In this document: positions 10,562-19,463 of the stretch, piece by piece
Layout of the letters: the number at the start of each line of letters is the position of its first letter
How positions within the stretch are numbered: position 1 is the first letter of the stretch
Assembly (NCBI GenBank): GCA_964621785.1
Contig: CAZUPD010000030.1
Location: 3,596-67,595 of the forward strand
DNA: 64,000 nt
Source of the DNA: JACKDW01 sp964621785
GTDB taxonomy: Bacteria; Myxococcota_A; Polyangia; Nannocystales; Nannocystaceae
Reading direction: 5' to 3'
The notes under the pieces: generated by a model
What the model saw: only the letters and a program-made list of their open reading frames with translations
Databases searched by the model: none
Told to the model about the DNA's origin: nothing
Made by a program: the position numbers and the translations under genes

Positions 10562-11170
10562 ATGCAATTAACTTCCCGCCGTACCACACTTCGGCCCAAG
10601 GTCACCCGCGACCGTGAGGGCAATCTGTGCCTGCTGGCCCCCGCGCTCGGACTGTGGCGCAACCGTCCGGCCCTCGGTACACCAGTCACTCCAGGCATGT
10701 CCCTCGGGGCAATTGAGATCCTGGGGGTGCTCCACGATGTCGTGGTCCCCGACGGGGTCGCGGGCCTGTGCTGTGCACTCGGCGAAGGACTCGACCCTGC
10801 GCGCGCACGCTTGAGCCTGTCCTTCGGAACACCCATGCTAGTCGTCGATCCGAATGCGGCCGATTTAGGTACGCAGGTTCAGGCACCGACATCCTCGACG
10901 GGTGCTGAGGGAGCGGGTCTGCGGGCACCCTCGAGCGGACGATTTTACCGCCGGGCCGCGCCGCACAAGCCCTTTTTCATCGAAGTCGGACAAACGATCT
11001 GCGAGGGTCAAGTCGTCGGTCTGTTGGAGATCATGAAGACGTTTCACCGGATCACCTACGGCGGGCAGGGGCTGCCCTCGCCTGCGCGCGTCGTTGCGAT
11101 CGAGCCAGCGGACGGTGATGACGTTCGGGCCGGAGAGTTGCTCGTACGCGTCGAGCCGGCAGCGCAGTAG
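10562..11170 (+). CDS. Biotin carboxyl carrier protein with a second, degenerate biotinyl-like half
   Basis: 202 residues. The C-terminal half is a biotinyl/lipoyl domain with the modified lysine in LEIMKTF (Lys159). It is longer and wider than a plain AccB. Residues about 38-95 also look like a biotinyl domain (PGMSLGAIEILGVLHDVVVPDGVAG), but the EIMK motif there reads EILG (residues 52-55), so the acceptor lysine is lost. An Ala/Ser/Gly-rich linker (about 104-120) joins the halves. It starts one base after the carboxyltransferase stop, so translation is probably coupled. The degenerate half may contact the carboxylase subunits; that is inference. Confidence 0.8.
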   Translation: MQLTSRRTTLRPKVTRDREGNLCLLAPALGLWRNRPALGTPVTPGMSLGAIEILGVLHDVVVPDGVAGLCCALGEGLDPARARLSLSFGTPMLVVDPNAADLGTQVQAPTSSTGAEGAGLRAPSSGRFYRRAAPHKPFFIEVGQTICEGQVVGLLEIMKTFHRITYGGQGLPSPARVVAIEPADGDDVRAGELLVRVEPAAQ

Positions 11171-12444
11171 GCGGTCGACTTCGGCGAATCAACTGACATC
11201 GAACCTAGCTACACATACAAAGTCGATTCAGTCGACGGGCGGATGTGTGTAAGCAGGTCGAACCTGCGCATACAAAGTCGATGCAGTCGACGGGCGGATG
11301 TGTGTAAGCAGGTCGAACCTACGCATACAAAGTCGATGCATCGACGGGCGGATGTGTGTAAGCAGGTCGAACCTGCACATACAAAATACCCCGATGCAGT
11401 CGACAGGCGGATGTGTAGGACGAACATGCACATACAAATACCGTCGACGGGCATGGAGGCAGGACGCACCTGCACATACAAAATACCCGCCGATGCAGTC
11501 GACGGGCGAATGTGTGTAAGCAAGACGAATCTGCACATACAAAATACCCGCCGATGTCGTCGACGGGCGAATGTGTGTAAGCAGGACGCAACTGCACATA
11601 CAAAATACCCGCCGATGTCGTCGACGGGCATGGAGGCGGGACGAACCTGCACATACAAAATACCCGCCGATGCAGTCGACGGGTATCGGGGGCCTAGGCC
11701 CCAGTTGGCGAAATGCCAGGTCGGACAGGTCTTCGAACCGCGAACCCGGTAGCCCGGGCTTGATGCACATGAACAGGCGAAGTTGCAGATGTGCGGTGAA
11801 GTCTGTCGAAAGGCTATACGCCTGGGAGATAAAAGGTGCCGGGCTCGCAGGCCGACCTCCCGCGAGCCACGGCGACGACGAGGTGATAGAACCTACCGAC
11901 GGGGAGCTTGTTGAACCTCACTCAGAAGCCCCGCATACAAAACATAGGAACGCTTCAGCGTGGTCCGGATGGATGGGACTGAAGCTGCCGGGGCATTGAT
12001 ACACAGACCTCGGCGGTTGTCAGGTTCCTCAGTTGCGGAAAACTGCATGGGCATAGACGCCTGATTGCGACCTGACACTTGAACCAGACAACAGCGATGT
12101 TCGCGGGTAACGGGATAGGGACGAAACGATAAATACGTGTCCGAGATAGGTGTCACCGGATGGGCATCGCCCTGTTGTCACTCTGTTAGCGTCGCTACCT
12201 AGCGATCGGATTAAGAAAAAATTGGACGAACAAAAAAAACCGACTAGCTGCGCTAGATCAGCTTTAAAACGCCTCCAATCAACGTTTAGAAACAGGCACA
12301 CACTGGCACCTCTCCCAATGCGCCTGTACGAAGTTGCAGGTAGGAAAGGTCAGTCCACGGCTGCGCTCGAATCTGTCGCCCAGCGTGAGGCGAAAAGTAT
12401 GACGGCTTGTGATCTGGTTGACGAGTTGTTGTCACTAACCCCCT
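11171..12444. other. 1.27-kb non-coding region: tandem array and inverted repeats
   Basis: Bases 11211-11695 form a tandem repeat array (separate entry). From 11696 to 12444 no open frame has recognisable coding character. This stretch has inverted repeats: GCTTCAG (11952-11958) with CTGAAGC (11979-11985), and GACAACAGCGATG (12087-12099) with CATCGCCCTGTTGTC (12165-12179), 13 pairs with a two-base bulge. Bases about 12205-12260 are A-rich and may hold the promoter of the downstream kinase gene. Confidence 0.5.
11211..11695. repeat. Nine-unit degenerate tandem array built on the CACATACAAA motif
   Basis: Nine head-to-tail units. The shared CATACAAA starts at about 11213, 11269, 11324, 11378, 11431, 11475, 11536, 11597 and 11652, giving unit lengths of 44-61 bases. 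A full unit has three parts: CTGCACATACAAAATA (11/12 match to the genome-wide palindrome); CCCGCCGATGCAGTCGACGGG, where CCCGYCGA can pair with TCGACGGG; and ATGTGTGTAAGCAGG leading into TCGAACCTGC, where GCAGGT pairs with ACCTGC. Units 1-3 lack the CCCGCC arm; units 5 and 8 carry CATGGAGGC instead of the ATGTGTGTAAG part. The array lies between the carboxylase operon and a kinase gene. It is not a CRISPR: all parts are conserved and there are no unique spacers. Confidence 0.85.
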
Positions 12445-15348
12445 GTGTCCGTCCACGATTCGGCACCTGATGAAAATGCGCTGACCGAGTTATTCGCTCG
12501 CAGCGGAGAGGTGCGCGCACCCCAGCCCCTTCGGGAGGCTATCCGGGAGCGTCTTTTCGGCAGTGGTTCTGATCGCAAGATCGGCCGCTACGTCCTGCAA
12601 TCTGAACTTGGTGCAGGAGGAATGGGTGTGGTCTACCGCGCCCGTGACCCCGAACTCGGTCGAACCATCGCTATCAAACTCGTCCGCGTTCGCGACTCCG
12701 ATACAGACGAAGCAGTCTCCCGCCGTCAAACCAGGATGCTGCGCGAGGCTCAAGCTCTCGCCCGGGTCAGACACCCCAATGTGGTGACCGTCCACGATGT
12801 TGGACTTCACCAGAACGAACTTTTTATCGCCATGGAGCTGCTCGAGGGGATCACCCTCAAGCAGTGGTTGCGAGAAAAAAAACGTCACTGGCGCGAAATC
12901 GTAGAAAAGTTCATCCCGGCTGGCCGCGGGTTGTTGGCAGCCCACCGCGCCGGGCTGATTCACCGCGACTTCAAGCCGAGCAACGTCCTGTTCGGCCACG
13001 ACAACAGGGTCCACGTCATCGACTTTGGGCTCGTCACACCGGACCAGAGCGATGACGTCGACACCGAGTTTCCCGAAACGGGGCTCGACAGCCCGGCGGA
13101 GTCTGGCCCGATCACCCGCGCTGGTTCGGTCATGGGTACCGTGGCCTATATGTCGCCCGAACAACTCGGGCGCGAGTCGCTCGACCCCCGCAGCGACCAG
13201 TTTAGTTTTTGCGTGACCCTGTTTGAAGCGTTGTACGGCATCCGGCCGTATACCGGGACCTCGCCACATCATTTGATGTACAACTATATCGACGGCAACA
13301 TCGCCAAGTCCCCCCGGGGTGTCGCGCCCCGCTGGCTCGACCGGGTGTGCCGTCGCGGCCTGTCCCCACGGCCAGACCAGCGATATCGAGATATGCAACA
13401 ATTGCTGGCGGCGCTCGAACGCGGGCTCGGCCGTCGACGCCGGTATGTGTTCGCGGCGGGACTCGTCGCCACACTCGCCGCCGGTTTGGCGGGTGCGTCG
13501 ATGTGGTCAGGCGACACAACCTCGCCCTGCTCCCCCGAACAACTCGAGAGTCACACACTGTGGCAACAGCCGCTGCGCGGAGACGTCCGGCGGGCGATCG
13601 TCGATACCAAGATGCCGTTTGCCGACGAGCGTTGGCAGGCGGTCGACCGGATGATGGAGGATGACAATCGCGAACATATCGAGGCGGTCTCACAGGTGTG
13701 CCAACAGACCGCCGACGGCAACGTGCCGGTCGAGCTTGCCGAGGCGCGGACCCGTTGCCTCGCACAACGCCATCACACCGTGGTGGAGCGACTCGAAGAT
13801 CTCGCCCACGCCGGCCCCGAAACAGTTGTACCTGCAATCGAATCACTGAGCGACCTGCCGACAACTGCCCGCTGCCTGCAACTTTCGGTGCCAGATGTCG
13901 CGAGCGACGACCGCGTGTACAAGCTCCAGCGCGCCCTCGACCAGTCAGTCGACCAGCAACTCGCTGCCGCTGCGTCGCGGGATAAAGCGGGAAAATACCG
14001 CGAGGCGCTCGAGCTTGTGCAGGCCGCGACCGGGGCCGCTGACCGCGGTGCGTCCGATGAGGTCCGCGCCCATGCCTGGACGCTCCAAGCCAGCATCGAA
14101 TCGCATTTGGGTCAGACCTCCGAGGCGACGCGCAGCCGTGAACGTGCCCTTCGCCTGGCCGAGCGAACAGATACCGATGACCTCTGGCTGTCGCTCGTCG
14201 CCGGCAAAGTCCGCTCCCTCGGAGTCGATGCGTTTCGCGTCGAGGATGCCAAGTGGTGGTCCGACGAGGCAAAAGCCTCGTTCCGCGAAAAACGTCTGCA
14301 CCCGCTGCGGGCAGCCGACCTAGAGGCTGCGATCGCCGACCTCGATTGGATTTCAGGCGATCTCACAGCTGCGATCGCGGCCCAGCGACGTTCCCTGGAG
14401 CTGCGTGAACATCTGCTTGGACCCGATCACCTCGATGTCGCACAGTCACTCAACGACCTCGCAGTGGTTCTCGCCGACGACGGCCAACCCGTCGAAGCGA
14501 AGGCGTTGCTCGAACGAGCGCTACGGATCCGCGAGGCTGCACTCGGTCACAACCATCCTTTAATTGCAAGTACACTCAATAACCTGGGGACGGTGCTGCG
14601 CGAACAAAACGATTTGCGGGGGGCGCGAAATGTGCTCGAACGCAGCTTGGCGGTCAAGCGCCTGCACTGGGGCGACCATCATCCACACACCGCGCGAGCG
14701 CTGCACAACCTCGGCCGTCTCGCGCGCGAGCAAGGTGACCTCGAGGGTGCTGTTGAACTCTACGAACAGGCCCTCGAGATCCGTACCAAAGCCCTCGGCC
14801 CGCAACACCCCGATGTCGCGACAACCCTCAATGCGATGGCCGTTGCGCTCAAAAAACTCGGTGAATATGCAAAGGCCCAGAAGGCTTTTGAACAGGCCCT
14901 CGAGTTGCGTCGCACGCAGCTCGGCCCCGACCACCCGAAACTGGCGGCGACCCACAACAGCCTCGGACTGTTGCTGGTCGAACAGGGGATGCCGCAACAG
15001 GCCCTCGTACACTTCCATCGCGCAGTCGATATCCGCACGGCCCACCTGAGTCCTGACGACCCCAAACTGACCTGGGCCAAACGCAATCTCGGGCACGCCG
15101 CACTCCTTAGTGGCAATGCGACAATGGCACGCCAACTTCTCAGGGTCGTGCTCGAGCGTGACGAGGCGGATGTCGCAACCGGTAAAACCTCAGCAAAAGA
15201 CCTGGCGGCAACCAAATTCTGGCTCGCGCAGGCAAGCGTTGCACCGGAAGCCGATGTCCTGATCAAACAGGCACGCACACTCGCTTCGACCGAAGGTGAG
15301 ACCCAGCTCGTGTCCGAGATCGACCGCTGGCTCGCCACTCATCCGTAG
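12445..15348 (+). CDS. Ser/Thr protein kinase with transmembrane segment and TPR sensor region
   Basis: 967 residues, GTG start. Kinase domain about residues 46-325: glycine loop LGAGGMGVVYRA, Lys78 in IAIKL, HRDFKPSN (Asp175), DFG (about 193) and YMSPEQ. A membrane segment follows at about 333-353 (YVFAAGLVATLAAGLAGASM). The outer part (about 355-967) contains a spacer and then tetratricopeptide repeats of the kinesin-light-chain type (for example ALRIREAALGHNHPLIASTL). All catalytic residues are present, so it should be active: the kinase in the cytoplasm, the TPR region likely outside, sensing or binding proteins. Exact palindrome copy at 13826. Same architecture as 35677-38640. Confidence 0.9.
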   Translation: MSVHDSAPDENALTELFARSGEVRAPQPLREAIRERLFGSGSDRKIGRYVLQSELGAGGMGVVYRARDPELGRTIAIKLVRVRDSDTDEAVSRRQTRMLREAQALARVRHPNVVTVHDVGLHQNELFIAMELLEGITLKQWLREKKRHWREIVEKFIPAGRGLLAAHRAGLIHRDFKPSNVLFGHDNRVHVIDFGLVTPDQSDDVDTEFPETGLDSPAESGPITRAGSVMGTVAYMSPEQLGRESLDPRSDQFSFCVTLFEALYGIRPYTGTSPHHLMYNYIDGNIAKSPRGVAPRWLDRVCRRGLSPRPDQRYRDMQQLLAALERGLGRRRRYVFAAGLVATLAAGLAGASMWSGDTTSPCSPEQLESHTLWQQPLRGDVRRAIVDTKMPFADERWQAVDRMMEDDNREHIEAVSQVCQQTADGNVPVELAEARTRCLAQRHHTVVERLEDLAHAGPETVVPAIESLSDLPTTARCLQLSVPDVASDDRVYKLQRALDQSVDQQLAAAASRDKAGKYREALELVQAATGAADRGASDEVRAHAWTLQASIESHLGQTSEATRSRERALRLAERTDTDDLWLSLVAGKVRSLGVDAFRVEDAKWWSDEAKASFREKRLHPLRAADLEAAIADLDWISGDLTAAIAAQRRSLELREHLLGPDHLDVAQSLNDLAVVLADDGQPVEAKALLERALRIREAALGHNHPLIASTLNNLGTVLREQNDLRGARNVLERSLAVKRLHWGDHHPHTARALHNLGRLAREQGDLEGAVELYEQALEIRTKALGPQHPDVATTLNAMAVALKKLGEYAKAQKAFEQALELRRTQLGPDHPKLAATHNSLGLLLVEQGMPQQALVHFHRAVDIRTAHLSPDDPKLTWAKRNLGHAALLSGNATMARQLLRVVLERDEADVATGKTSAKDLAATKFWLAQASVAPEADVLIKQARTLASTEGETQLVSEIDRWLATHP
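13826..13837. repeat. Exact TTGYANNTRCAA palindrome
   Basis: TTGTACCTGCAA, inside the kinase gene, where the protein reads VVPA in the spacer between membrane segment and TPRs. Confidence 0.7.
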
Positions 15349-15529
15349 CGCACGTGCCAATGCGTCGAGAGATCCCGGGAGAGAAGCTGCCTATACATGG
15401 AATTTTCAGCCTTCCCGGCGTTGACCTACCGAGTGCCGCAGAGCTCGACACGCGGTGAGCTTCGACTCAGGCGCACGAGGGATCCGCGAGAGCTGCGACA
15501 GGGCGCTGGGCAAGGCGTCCGAGGGACTA

Positions 15530-16708
15530 TTAGGTGAGTCCAAGGAGCTCGAGCAACATCTTTTCAGGTGCTGGTTGGTCGCGCTTGCGCGAGACAAAGA
15601 CTCGACTCCGGTCCTTGGCGTACAGCGTCCCCGCGCCCAGCCTCGGGGCGAGAACCTCGAGCGCGAGCAACTCGTGTCCACCGACGGTCGTCGCTTGGGC
15701 ACGCTCGCGGAATACGGGGCCCGACAGCGGTTGGTTGTCGACAAACACTTCGCTGAGAAACTCGACACTGACGGCAAAGTCGACGGCTCGACCCTGGAGC
15801 TTGTCGTGTAGCTCGCGCGGCAGGCCCTCAGGCAAATTGCCGGCGATCGCGGGCGTGTGATAGCGGGAGAGCACTTTGGCGTCCGAAAGTTCCACCCCAC
15901 GCGGGGCGGCGACCACCCCTGCTTCGTCGATGACAAACGGAAGATCCTGTGACGTGCGGGCGGCGAGCTCGGACAGAGCCTGCAACTCGGCTGCCTTTTC
16001 GGCATCGCGCCGACGCTGGTCCTGTTCGACAGTTACCTTGCGCGGCTTGGCCTGCTTGGCCTGCGGGTTTGCTTGTGCCGGGGCCTGTCCTTGCGGACGC
16101 GCTGACGGACGCTGCGCCCGCCCAGCTTGTGGCTCGGGGTCTTCGGTCTCGGGGCCACGCCCGGCGAGCGCCATCAACAGCTCACGGTCATCGCCTTCGG
16201 GTTCCAGCAGCGAGAGCTCGATCGAAGGTGATCCGGCAAACCCCGCTTCGAGCTCGTCCATCGACAGCTGCATCTGCTCGCACATCAGGGTCACGGGCCA
16301 ACGCTTTTGCGGGTCGTCGACCTCGAGGCCATCTTGGTCGCTGTCGTCGGCCGCCAGTGGTTGACCGCGCTGGGCGACCATAAAGCCCTCTCGCCGCTCT
16401 GGTTGCTGATACACGTAGTACGCGAACATCTGGCGGGGGAACACCTGGCTGGCGACCATCAGCAGGTCAATGTTTTGCCGCCAGAAGTTCGCCGGGTCGT
16501 CCTCGACCACGCTCCCCTCGATGCGTGCGAGCACGAGTTGGGTCTCCAAACTACACGTGAGCACGAGCCGGGCGTCGACGATGTTGCGGACTTTGGCCAC
16601 CAACGCCTCACCCAGGGCTCCAGCGAGCATTTTGGGGCGAAACATGTCGAACGGAAACAGCAGTCCGCCGTGGCCGGGAAGGAGGGTTTCGTCTGCAGCT
16701 GCTTGCAT
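15530..16708 (-). CDS. Hypothetical protein
   Basis: About 392 residues from the ATG at 16706-16708. The frame stays open to 16873, but the added 55 residues look like read-through of non-coding DNA. The N-terminal half (about 1-170) is a folded-looking region (ETLLPGHGGLLFPFDMFRPK). A Pro/Gln/Ala-rich low-complexity linker (about 190-240) follows, then a charged helix (QRRRDAEKAAELQALSELAA), then a C-terminal domain of about 120 residues. No signal peptide with the preferred start. I do not recognise the family. It is the last of several same-strand genes, and stops 181 bases from the convergent kinase gene. Confidence 0.6.
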   Translation of the reverse strand: MQAAADETLLPGHGGLLFPFDMFRPKMLAGALGEALVAKVRNIVDARLVLTCSLETQLVLARIEGSVVEDDPANFWRQNIDLLMVASQVFPRQMFAYYVYQQPERREGFMVAQRGQPLAADDSDQDGLEVDDPQKRWPVTLMCEQMQLSMDELEAGFAGSPSIELSLLEPEGDDRELLMALAGRGPETEDPEPQAGRAQRPSARPQGQAPAQANPQAKQAKPRKVTVEQDQRRRDAEKAAELQALSELAARTSQDLPFVIDEAGVVAAPRGVELSDAKVLSRYHTPAIAGNLPEGLPRELHDKLQGRAVDFAVSVEFLSEVFVDNQPLSGPVFRERAQATTVGGHELLALEVLAPRLGAGTLYAKDRSRVFVSRKRDQPAPEKMLLELLGLT

Positions 16709-16945
16709 GAACGGCCCGGATAGTAGCCCCAAAAACCCGCGCCAGAGATACGGCTGTATGTCGTTCTCCGCACACCCGAGACCGCGTTTTTTATGATCGC
16801 AGCGTATTTTGCTCGCAGGGCCGCGACAGAGTGTAGAGGTCGGCGCGTTGGTTCGCCTGGCTTCGAGGCGCACTTGCGTTGCGTCGGGGGAACACAGTCA
16901 ATGCCTGGGCTCGCCCTGCGGGTAGGGAGGGCCGCGTTCATAAAA

Positions 16946-17752
16946 TTAGCCGGGTCCCAACAGTGCGAGGGAAAACCGCCATTGCTGGCTGTCGGGACTG
17001 ACTTTGAAACGACCGACGACGACCGTGACGGCATCGGCGGTCAGGCAACTGTGAAAGTCCTCGTCTGCGTTTTGTGCGCGATCGACTGGCTTGATTTTTT
17101 TGCCTTCGCACATGGGTCGCACGATCTCCAAACCGTGGCGCACAAGCTTGCGGGCGACTGTTTCGGACAGGTCATCAGCGGCGAGACTGACCACCCCCGT
17201 GGGACTCACCTCAACGGTGAGCACAGTGGTACCGAGCTCCTGTGGCGGACTTGGGACACAGTGGTAGCCCACAGCCTCCCCGCTCGCCTCGTCGTAGGAA
17301 CCATCGCAGATCGCCTCGAGCAGCGCCGGCAGGGACATCGCCCCGACCCCCTCAGCGAGACGCCCGTGGATGTTGTTCAGGAAATCGCCGATGTCTTGTT
17401 CCTGTTCTTCGCGCTGGCCGGGCTGGTCTTCTTCGGCGTCTTGACCAGGCGTTTGCGACTGCCGTTGATGGGTCTCGATCGCCTCGTCCCAGGCCTGTTT
17501 TAGGTCGCGTTCACCGTTGGCACATCCGGTGAGCAGCGCGACCGTGGCGAGTGCTCCGAGGGCACCGTTTTTTTCGCGTGTCGTCTCGCGGCGAAGATTT
17601 TGTCGCGCGCGTCGAGAACAGCCACGGACTGCAAAAAGCCCGTGGCTCCCCCGTTTCGCCTCGCGCCGACAACCGAACTCCTCGCCGTTTCGTTGCACGT
17701 CAGGTGCGTCAAGCAACGAGCGCACGGCGCGTTCCATGGTTGCAAGACGCAT
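16946..17752 (-). CDS. Putative lipoprotein, probable frameshift near its start
   Basis: The open frame gives 268 residues, but a clear lipobox (ALGALATVALLTGC) falls at residue 77, far too deep for a signal peptide. Just upstream lies a run of seven T (17568-17574; A on the coding strand). With one more A there, a GTG at 17623-17625 would join in frame. The N-terminus would then be MAVLDARDKIFAARRHAKK followed by the hydrophobic stretch and lipobox, a normal lipoprotein leader. So either the sequence lacks one base, or the gene is broken or slips. The mature part has an acidic Gln-rich linker and a C-terminal domain with four cysteines; function unknown. Confidence 0.55.
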   Translation of the reverse strand: MRLATMERAVRSLLDAPDVQRNGEEFGCRREAKRGSHGLFAVRGCSRRARQNLRRETTREKNGALGALATVALLTGCANGERDLKQAWDEAIETHQRQSQTPGQDAEEDQPGQREEQEQDIGDFLNNIHGRLAEGVGAMSLPALLEAICDGSYDEASGEAVGYHCVPSPPQELGTTVLTVEVSPTGVVSLAADDLSETVARKLVRHGLEIVRPMCEGKKIKPVDRAQNADEDFHSCLTADAVTVVVGRFKVSPDSQQWRFSLALLGPG

Positions 17753-17824
17753 GTGCCGGAGCCTACCGAGAGACGGGCCCGCTCACCATGTCTTCGACAG
17801 ATCTCGCCGACAATGCCGCCAGCC

Positions 17825-18556
17825 TCAGAAGCCGACTTCACGACACGAGCAACCCGACTCGGCACAGGACGCCGGAGCCGTGGGATTTCCCGAGCCGATG
17901 TTGACTTGGAAGATCCGATCCATGTCCGGCGAGTAGCTGTCGATCAGGCCGAAGAACTCGCCGGTCGACATGTCTTTTTGTGCAACCCGTTCGAGATCTT
18001 CGTTGGTCAAAAACGGGATCTCGATCGGGACGATCCCGGTGTAGTCGTTCCCCGACGGGCTGATCGACGTCTGCGTCCCCTCGATCACAAATGGGTAGGT
18101 ACACTCGGATTTGGGGAACCTGCCGAACACATCGGCCGGACAATCCGTGCCGACGGCGTCGTCGATCCAGGCGACCTCGGCTGCGCGACAGGTTGACCCG
18201 TCACAGGTGTACCGGTTGTAGAACTGGTAGTTCGACGTTGCGACACATGGGTGGACGCACGGCTCGAGCGACACCGGGATCGGATCGCCGGGAGCGACTT
18301 TTGTCGCCACGCACACGCGTCCGCGGAAAAACGGCACCTTGCGCTCGCTGAAGTTTCCGCCCGCGTGTTCACCGGTGCTGTCGTTGTTGGCATCGACCGC
18401 CTCGCACGAGAGCGTCATCAGATTGCACTGCTCACCGCGCTCGCACGGAACGCTCGAACTGCACTCACTCATGCTCCCGCTCGGCTCGCAGGCGGCGAAG
18501 CAAACGGCGACGGCAAACCCAAGCAACACTCGACTCGCACATCGGTTCGAATTCAT
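17825..18556 (-). CDS. Cysteine-rich putative lipoprotein
   Basis: 243 residues. Signal peptide ends in CFAACEPSG (lipobox Cys23). The mature protein has about 18 cysteines, including a SECSSSVPCERGEQCNLMTLSCE segment typical of small disulfide-rich modules and a SCAESGCSCREV C-terminus. Probably an exported, disulfide-stabilised surface protein; no named family. It precedes the frameshifted lipoprotein gene on the same strand. Confidence 0.65.
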   Translation of the reverse strand: MNSNRCASRVLLGFAVAVCFAACEPSGSMSECSSSVPCERGEQCNLMTLSCEAVDANNDSTGEHAGGNFSERKVPFFRGRVCVATKVAPGDPIPVSLEPCVHPCVATSNYQFYNRYTCDGSTCRAAEVAWIDDAVGTDCPADVFGRFPKSECTYPFVIEGTQTSISPSGNDYTGIVPIEIPFLTNEDLERVAQKDMSTGEFFGLIDSYSPDMDRIFQVNIGSGNPTAPASCAESGCSCREVGF

Positions 18557-18788
18557 GTCAAATCTCCCCCAGCTCCACGGTACCGAAGATCGGCGAGTTC
18601 GTCAGCAGTGGGTCGACGTAGGGCGTTGGCGGCCCCGGTAGGTCTACAGGCCGGGCGACCGGCCGAGTCCACCGCGAATGCATCTACAAGCTCCTGACCC
18701 CGATCGCGGAACACTCAGCGGCGTTGCTCTCAAGTGAGCACGCGACCCCCAACCGGTCCTTTGCCGTGCGAGTCACGACGCCACGATC

Positions 18789-19109
18789 TTAAGAAACCGC
18801 GGCCAGCTTCGCGGCTAGCTCCCCGGTCTGCTCCATCTCGCGGACGATGTCGCAACCACCGATAAACTCGCCGTCGATGTAGAGCTGTGGGATGGTCGGC
18901 CACTGCGAATAGGCCTTGATGCCTTCGCGTACGGACATGTCTTGCAGCACATTAAAAGTTCCAAATGGGACCTTGTGCGACTTGAGGATTTCGAGCACCG
19001 ACGAGGAAAAACCGCACTGGGGAAACAGGCGATTGCCCTTCATAAACAACATGACGCGGTTGTCGGCGATCAACTGGGCGATAAATTTTTCGACGTCGTC
19101 AGCGGGCAT
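18789..19109 (-). CDS. grxD: Monothiol glutaredoxin (CGFS type)
   Basis: 106 residues, full length for the family. Active site PQCGFSSSV, preceded by the family pattern VMLFMKGN, with the glutathione-binding WPTIPQLYIDGEFIGGCDIV. CGFS glutaredoxins bind a glutathione-coordinated [2Fe-2S] cluster and pass it to acceptor proteins in the cytoplasm; they have little thiol reductase activity. It stands alone on the minus strand with a divergent FHA regulator upstream. Confidence 0.93.
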   Translation of the reverse strand: MPADDVEKFIAQLIADNRVMLFMKGNRLFPQCGFSSSVLEILKSHKVPFGTFNVLQDMSVREGIKAYSQWPTIPQLYIDGEFIGGCDIVREMEQTGELAAKLAAVS

Positions 19110-19463
19110 CTTGGGAACATCCTAACGCTGCGGACGTGATAGCTGTCCCGTGCCCCGGTTTCAAGCGCTCCTCATCCGGTCACACACGTGCGCATGCGCC
19201 CGGACTGCAACTGCACAAGTGCGCCCCCGAAGATATGTCCGTGTCTCCAATGGTTCCGCACGGTTGCAGTCGACTCTCCCGTTTTCGGGAACCGGAATAG
19301 ATGTATCATCAAGGAGGTGTGCGTAGGCGCCCCACTCGCCTCGTCGCCGGCTGTCTTCCCCGCCGTCGTGCCGCATCGAAGTGGCGAGAGCAGCCACGGG
19401 TTCCTCGCTGGCGAGATTTCGGCCTTTTCGCATGGGGCCGCGAAGCTCTGTTAAACTCGGCCG
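19110..19463. other. Divergent intergenic region
   Basis: 354 bases between grxD and the FHA regulator. It contains CAATGGTTCCGCACG (19248-19262), repeated exactly at 41031-41045, and TGTATCATCAA (19302-19312), also at 7197-7207. No credible small gene. It must hold the promoters of both flanking genes. Confidence 0.45.

Noticed and set aside
11211..11695. CRISPR array
   Set aside because: Units vary from 44 to 61 bases, the whole unit is repeated, there are no unique spacers and no cas genes are nearby.
11228..11770. Cys-rich minus-strand open frame of 180 codons over the array, plus similar frames on both strands
   Set aside because: The protein is only a translation of the tandem repeat; all frames stay open because the repeat lacks stops.
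11696..12200. Group II intron or retron
   Set aside because: Inverted repeats are present, but no domain V sequence and no reverse transcriptase gene was found.
12150..12470. 106-codon open frame before the kinase gene
   Set aside because: It runs into the kinase start in another frame, has no recognisable domain, and covers the A-rich probable promoter.
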